This document shows positions 61,201 to 64,000 of a stretch of 64,000 nt of DNA, in pieces. Under the pieces are notes generated by a model that saw only the letters and a list, made by a program, of their open reading frames with translations, searched no databases and was not told where the DNA came from. The DNA comes from an uncultured Lachnospiraceae bacterium (GTDB lineage: Bacteria > Bacillota > Clostridia > Lachnospirales > Lachnospiraceae): NCBI GenBank assembly GCA_910577785.1, contig CAJTNT010000012.1, positions 1-64,000 on the forward strand. The letters are read 5' to 3'. Each line of letters opens with the position of its first letter. Position 1 is the stretch's first letter. Both the position numbers and the translations under genes were made by a program.

Positions 61201-61694
61201 ATAACAGATTCATAGTCCCAGCCATTGCCACCGCTGTCCGGCACGAAGCCCACGCCGCCGCGCAGCGCACGGTTCTGGTTGGAGCAGCCTGTGATATACA
61301 TATAACGTTTATTCGAGCTTCCTAATGCCCACATCCAGGAGGACTGGACATTTGTCGTAACTTTTACAAGCATATTTATGGTAACTGCTGTCATATCCGA
61401 ACTGATTGTCCCATCCGGAATCTTCACATACCCCCCCTTCAGGTTCAGCACGTCAACCCCATCAATTTCCGCACTCTCCACTGCGTCAACGATGGCTCCG
61501 CTATGGCTGTTGCCTGTCAGGTCCTTTACCGTCCCATCGTCATTCATCGTCATGTCCCAATGCATAACCATACTGCCATCCGTAGAAGCTGCCGCCTGTA
61601 CGCTGCACAATCCGTTCACTGGCAGCATCGTTACCGCCATTGCGGCTACTGTCAAGCCTGCAATGGCGGACTTAAAATACCTTGCTAGTTTCAT
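58248..61694 (-). CDS. large secreted LamG/GH43 protein with Ig-like and InlB-type repeats
   Basis: An 1148-residue secreted multi-domain glycosidase. A signal peptide (AGLTVAAMAVTMLPVNG, about 1-35) is followed by a LamG-like lectin domain (about 40-260), immunoglobulin-like segments (about 270-460), and a GH43-type beta-propeller (about 470-820) with LRDPFIIRSPEGD and TWAPEAYWDDETGQY and the later Glu in the QIEGGCIFK region. After another Ig-like domain come two InlB/MucBP-type repeats (VKFDSKGGSSVKAV and FEGWYLG; then VKFDSNGGSKVSSKKV) and an Fn3-like basic end. GH43 members act on arabinose or xylose side chains; the exact sugar is not clear. No LPxTG-like motif, so it is probably released or held by the basic C-terminus. 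Confidence 0.87.
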   Translation of the reverse strand: MKLARYFKSAIAGLTVAAMAVTMLPVNGLCSVQAAASTDGSMVMHWDMTMNDDGTVKDLTGNSHSGAIVDAVESAEIDGVDVLNLKGGYVKIPDGTISSDMTAVTINMLVKVTTNVQSSWMWALGSSNKRYMYITGCSNQNRALRGGVGFVPDSGGNGWDYESVIGGDKALDEGVWQNITATYSDTTKDFTFYLNGQKQNSINMEDGNAKGTTLQGLMTSGDGMDGYMGWSLYPKDPKFKGSVADFRIYNKALSDGEVTELQADIEEMLDSLSSSDFTAKDINLAETDCLGTNVSKDEIKADLVLPTKTTIGNKNREGNITKWVSSNPSVISAEGKVTVPLLDTAVTMTATVERNGISANKALAFTVLGNATDESLAQMDADSLNIPNMNDIRGNISLPNLGANGSKITWKSSDESVIKTTASGSILPGVVSRQPQDTKVTLTAKLENNSAVIEKKFECTVKKAIEKPVTTDYIFAYFPYTNIKDERIYFGISEDGLNFTALNNGQFVLESKLGTHGLRDPFIIRSPEGDRFYLIATDLTVAGIKQDGVDYPGQGWNENQVSGSQKIMVWESTDLVNWSDQRECKVARHDAGCTWAPEAYWDDETGQYVVFWASKTGDDGYGKQRLYYATTRDFYNFSEAQVWIEQSGSVIDTTVIKVGDYYYRYTKNEAGETVNGTPSKRIFCERSRSLTSKSWELVNENSLDVSGGQIEGGCIFKINDEDVENAKKIAALKGFSLTGNEVYCLAADATGKTIFPGLSDDITTGSFHVLGTDKAASVNGTTLYSMPEPDASHGTIMPITAEEYNNLRLKWDASYAAAAKDFVDKADAAAEELTIDTSNPLAADITLPSQTSNGASVTWASSNEAVLTSDGKVTRPSNAEGDAVVELTATITVAGNATVRDQVRHKTFQVTVAKKEAAYYAVKFDSKGGSSVKAVSVAEGDKVARPANPTRSGYSFEGWYLGNVKYDFNKAVTSNITLTARWKATTVTVKFDSNGGSKVSSKKVQPGKTVSKPKTTRAKYTFLGWYKGSKKFNFKTKVTSNITLKAKWKKVTVATSAVKSAKNKKSKKCEVIVKKVSGAKGYQLTYATDSKFKKNKKNVSVKTTGKAVLTKLKKGQKYYIKVRAYKVDSKGAKVYGKYSKTKSVTIRK

Positions 61695-61757
61695 TCTTTG
61701 CCCTCCTTTATAATTTTAGTGGCCTGTCCTTTTGAAAACATAGGCCTTACATTGCTT

Positions 61758-61787
61758 ATTATAACATAAAATGCTGGGCAGATGCAA
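61758..61787 (-). promoter_or_regulatory. promoter of the LamG/GH43 gene
   Basis: TTGCAT and TATAAT with an 18-bp spacer on the minus strand, about 65 bp upstream of the start. Confidence 0.7.
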
Positions 61788-61976
61788 TCTACTTTTATAC
61801 AATTCGCACAAAAATTGCCCGAATAAACACTCTGCCCCTTTGCCGAACAGACGGATTGAAACAGACTGTATGGAACACTTTACTTTCCCATTTGCTGCAT
61901 TCAGATGTCCCGTTACAACATTTTAAAAGGTTTTTGGATAATCCTGCCGATAAAACTAATGAGAGAGGTGGGAAAA

Positions 61977-62840
61977 TTGAATGTAGCAATCTGTGATAAT
62001 GAAGGCCACACGCGCAGCTTCATCCGCAGGCTGGTGCAGAGCCAACAGGCGAGCTGCCAGATTCAGGAGTTCTCCTCTGGACAGAAACTGCTGCAGGCGA
62101 TGGATGGAGCAGAGGAATGGCCGGATATTCTGTTTTTGGGCATGGATGGCAAAGATGTCAAGGACGGCACGGATCGCATGGATGGCAGAAACGCCAAGGA
62201 CGGCACGGATCGCATGGATGGCAGAGACGCTAGGGACGGCACGGGTAACATAGCTGGCAGAGACAGCATAGACGGCCTGTCTGTTGCACATAGGCTGCGG
62301 GAGCGGCTTAGGGAACGCCAGGAGCCTGTGTGGGGCAGCCTGCCCCTTCTAATTTTTGTGACAGGCCACCCAGAAAATATGCGGGAGGCTTTCGAGGTAA
62401 ATGCGTTCCAGGTTCTGATTAAACCTTTGCAGGAGGCAGAGTTCTGCAAAGTGTTTGCACAGGCGGCGCAGGAATATGGGCGGCTGGCCGCACAGAGGCC
62501 GCGAAAGCATAAAGAAATTCTGGTACGCAGCCAGAGTACAACGCGGAACGTGCGGGCAGAGGATATTTACTATGTGGAAAGCAGCAACCGCAAGGTCATC
62601 TTATGCCTGGAACGGGAAAAGCTGGAGTACTATGACAAAATCAGCGATTTGGAGCTGGAGCTGGGGGAAGGGTTTTTCCGGATCCATAGGGGGTTTTTAG
62701 TAAATATGAGGTATGTGGAGCAGTACAGCCGCACGGAGGTACGCATGAAAAACGGGGACGCCTTGCTGATTTCCAAGTATAAATACCAGGATTTTGCAAA
62801 GGCGTATCTAAAATATGTCTCAATAGAGAATGCGGGATAG
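61977..62840 (+). CDS. LytTR regulator with a repeat-disrupted receiver
   Basis: A 288-residue regulator: receiver-like first half and a LytTR DNA-binding half (DIYYVESSNRKVILC, FFRIHRGFLVNMRYV). The receiver has the N-terminal acidic DNEG and the Lys in LIKPLQ. The phosphoacceptor strand reads DILFLGMDG where DILFLD is expected, so the Asp is replaced by Gly. Directly behind come four tandem 36-bp units (MDGRNAKDGTDR and variants) encoded at 62142-62285. I chose the TTG at 61977 because GAGAGGTGGG sits four to thirteen bases upstream; ATGs at 61959 and 61905 are alternatives. No kinase gene is beside it. Phosphorylation is probably lost or changed. Confidence 0.8.
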   Translation: MNVAICDNEGHTRSFIRRLVQSQQASCQIQEFSSGQKLLQAMDGAEEWPDILFLGMDGKDVKDGTDRMDGRNAKDGTDRMDGRDARDGTGNIAGRDSIDGLSVAHRLRERLRERQEPVWGSLPLLIFVTGHPENMREAFEVNAFQVLIKPLQEAEFCKVFAQAAQEYGRLAAQRPRKHKEILVRSQSTTRNVRAEDIYYVESSNRKVILCLEREKLEYYDKISDLELELGEGFFRIHRGFLVNMRYVEQYSRTEVRMKNGDALLISKYKYQDFAKAYLKYVSIENAG

Positions 62841-62962
62841 CTGGCATAACCTATTCTGTTTTGTTGGGCAGCTATGATAGAAGATTTGCAATTGTGGGGT
62901 ATTTAGAGGCATTGTATGAGAACTAATAAAATTAAATTTATATCACTATGGAGGTAGGATCA

Positions 62963-63619
62963 ATGAGAATGACAGACCGCGTATTAAATGCATCTGCCCT
63001 GAGTTCAGGGCTTGCCGTCAACAATGTTTCCCTGGTGAACCAGCTGGGGAAAAACCGCCAGGACAGCCTGCTGGACGCCCTGGAGAAGGGCAGCGGCGCC
63101 AGTACGGGCAAGAAGGAAAACTACAGCAAATTGAGAAAGGCAGCAGAACAGCTTGCCCAAAGAACCGAGGAATTGGCCAAAGAAGGGGAAGATTCTATTT
63201 TTGCGAGAGCCAAGGCAAGCGGTGACAGAGAAGAACTCAGCCAAAGCCTGCAGGAATTTGCAAAGAATTACAACGATACGCTGAAACGCCTGCGGGGTAC
63301 GGGAGCTCCATTGGACGTCTATTACAGCCAGATGCTGCAGGAGGCAGCGAAGGATAACAGCAAGGCGCTGGCAGGAGTAGGGATTACCTTTGGCCGGGAC
63401 GGGAGCATGCAGATTGCGAAGGAGGCTCTGGAGAAGGCGGACCTAGAGGAACTGGAGAGCTTATTCGGCGCATCCGGCAGCTTTTCTTCGAAGGTGACAT
63501 TCCTGGCAGGGCGGATTTCCGGGAACGCGCAGGCAAACGAAGAAAGTTCCTCCAGCCAGTATGACGCATCCGGGCACTCTTATGCGGCTTACAGCAATCT
63601 GTATGATAACTGGGGATAG
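62963..63619 (+). CDS. FliD C-terminus-like small protein
   Basis: A 218-residue soluble helical protein. The last 80 residues resemble the C-terminus of the flagellar cap protein FliD: ITFGRDGSMQIAKEAL, LFGASGSFSSKVTFLAGRIS, NAQANEESSSSQYDASG and YSNLYDNWG. Earlier parts are charged helices. No other flagellar gene is in the window, so it may be a free-standing relative with another role. Start chosen at 62963 with GGAGG nine bases upstream; a Met five codons earlier is on the SD. Single gene with its own terminator. Confidence 0.7.
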   Translation: MRMTDRVLNASALSSGLAVNNVSLVNQLGKNRQDSLLDALEKGSGASTGKKENYSKLRKAAEQLAQRTEELAKEGEDSIFARAKASGDREELSQSLQEFAKNYNDTLKRLRGTGAPLDVYYSQMLQEAAKDNSKALAGVGITFGRDGSMQIAKEALEKADLEELESLFGASGSFSSKVTFLAGRISGNAQANEESSSSQYDASGHSYAAYSNLYDNWG

Positions 63620-63638
63620 GAAAGAGGCAACGCCGCGG

Positions 63639-63689
63639 AAAGGGGAGGCTGCAGCAGAAACCAAGGTTTCTTTATGCAGCCTCCCCTTT
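63639..63689 (+). terminator. terminator of the FliD-like gene
   Basis: Perfect 15-bp stem AAAGGGGAGGCTGCA and its complement, with a 21-nt loop; the closing T-run is short. Confidence 0.8.
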
Positions 63690-63775
63690 GCCCCGCTATG
63701 GATTGGAGGCACTATGCTTCTTTTGGCATTCTGCAGGCGCTTCTTCAGAGTAAGATGATTTCCGCCATCATTTTT

Positions 63776-64000
63776 CTACTTTCCATATTGTTTTAGCTTC
63801 TCCATTAATTTCCATAAATTACAGCCTATACGATCAACTAAATCATATTCTTCGGATGCAAATCCTTTTGCTTGATTTATCGCATAATCAATGTTGGGCA
63901 TATACTGTGCCGCAAATCTAATTCCACTTTTTCCATGATGGGCTCTATCAGAAACAGCTTTGCTGACAAATGTATGTTTGTCTGATACTTTTTTGTTCTC
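63776..64000 (-). CDS. C-terminal part of an unrecognised protein, cut by the window edge
   Basis: The last 74 residues of a gene that starts beyond the right edge. It reads KHTFVSKAVSDRAHHGKSG, then FAAQYMPNIDYAINQAKGF and NLWKLMEKLKQYGK. It is helical and without Cys; the family is not recognised. The lower GC and A-rich codon use differ from the genes to its left, so it may be of foreign origin. Confidence 0.6.
   Translation of the reverse strand, partial: ENKKVSDKHTFVSKAVSDRAHHGKSGIRFAAQYMPNIDYAINQAKGFASEEYDLVDRIGCNLWKLMEKLKQYGK

Overview
The window looks like chromosomal DNA of a Gram-positive, spore-forming, anaerobic Clostridia species, most likely a Lachnospiraceae member. Pointers are a clostridial 2[4Fe-4S] ferredoxin, spmA/spmB, Agr-type signalling, GH112 and GH43 glycosidases, strong purine-rich ribosome binding sites, TTGACA/TATAAT-type promoters and many hairpin-plus-T terminators. 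No phage or transposase gene is visible. This assignment is inference from gene content; no database was searched.

Layout. (1) 0-16 kb is an accessory region. An agr-like locus (AgrC kinase and AgrA regulator, an XRE regulator, then a divergent agrD-agrB pair) is followed by a small secreted protein and a lipoprotein/ABC exporter operon. Next comes an FtsX/MacB-type ABC operon flanked by two decayed copies of itself, then a third ABC system (ATPase plus two ABC-2 permeases). The 49-residue AgrD precursor is the key small gene; with AgrB, AgrC and AgrA it makes a complete peptide quorum-sensing circuit next to several transporters and a possible exported effector. (2) 16-20 kb holds a GH112 phosphorylase with an AraC regulator, separated by a 194-bp inverted-repeat element, then a DUF2085 membrane protein. 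(3) 20-31 kb is core: tRNA-Pro, a thioesterase, ferredoxin, a MerR-like regulator, dnaB-rplI-gdpP, rpsR-ssb-rpsF, an alpha/beta hydrolase, a DUF951 protein, a sirtuin and a class B sortase. (4) 31-34 kb has an M19 dipeptidase with an NlpC/P60 peptidase (a murein-peptide pair), followed by about 0.9 kb of unexplained DNA bounded by a near-perfect promoter and a terminator. (5) 34-45 kb carries a BlaR1/BlaI-type pair with its operator, DegV, a YdjM-like protein, spmAB, a DacF-type carboxypeptidase, trmB and a large membrane protein. (6) 45-64 kb holds tRNA-Lys, a coiled-coil membrane protein with repeated short motifs, bioB, an amidohydrolase, a sugar-binding lipoprotein with a hybrid kinase, a DUF1858 protein, mecA, a membrane-anchored GH18 protein, a large secreted LamG/GH43 protein, a LytTR regulator, a FliD-like small protein and a cut-off gene at the right edge.

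A recurrent oddity runs across the window. Many otherwise ordinary proteins carry in-frame tandem-repeat inserts of about 24-40 bp (AgrC, an ABC ATPase, BlaR1, DacF, the 45.5-kb membrane protein, the amidohydrolase, the GH18 protein and the last LytTR regulator). In the LytTR regulator the array sits exactly where the phosphoacceptor aspartate should be.
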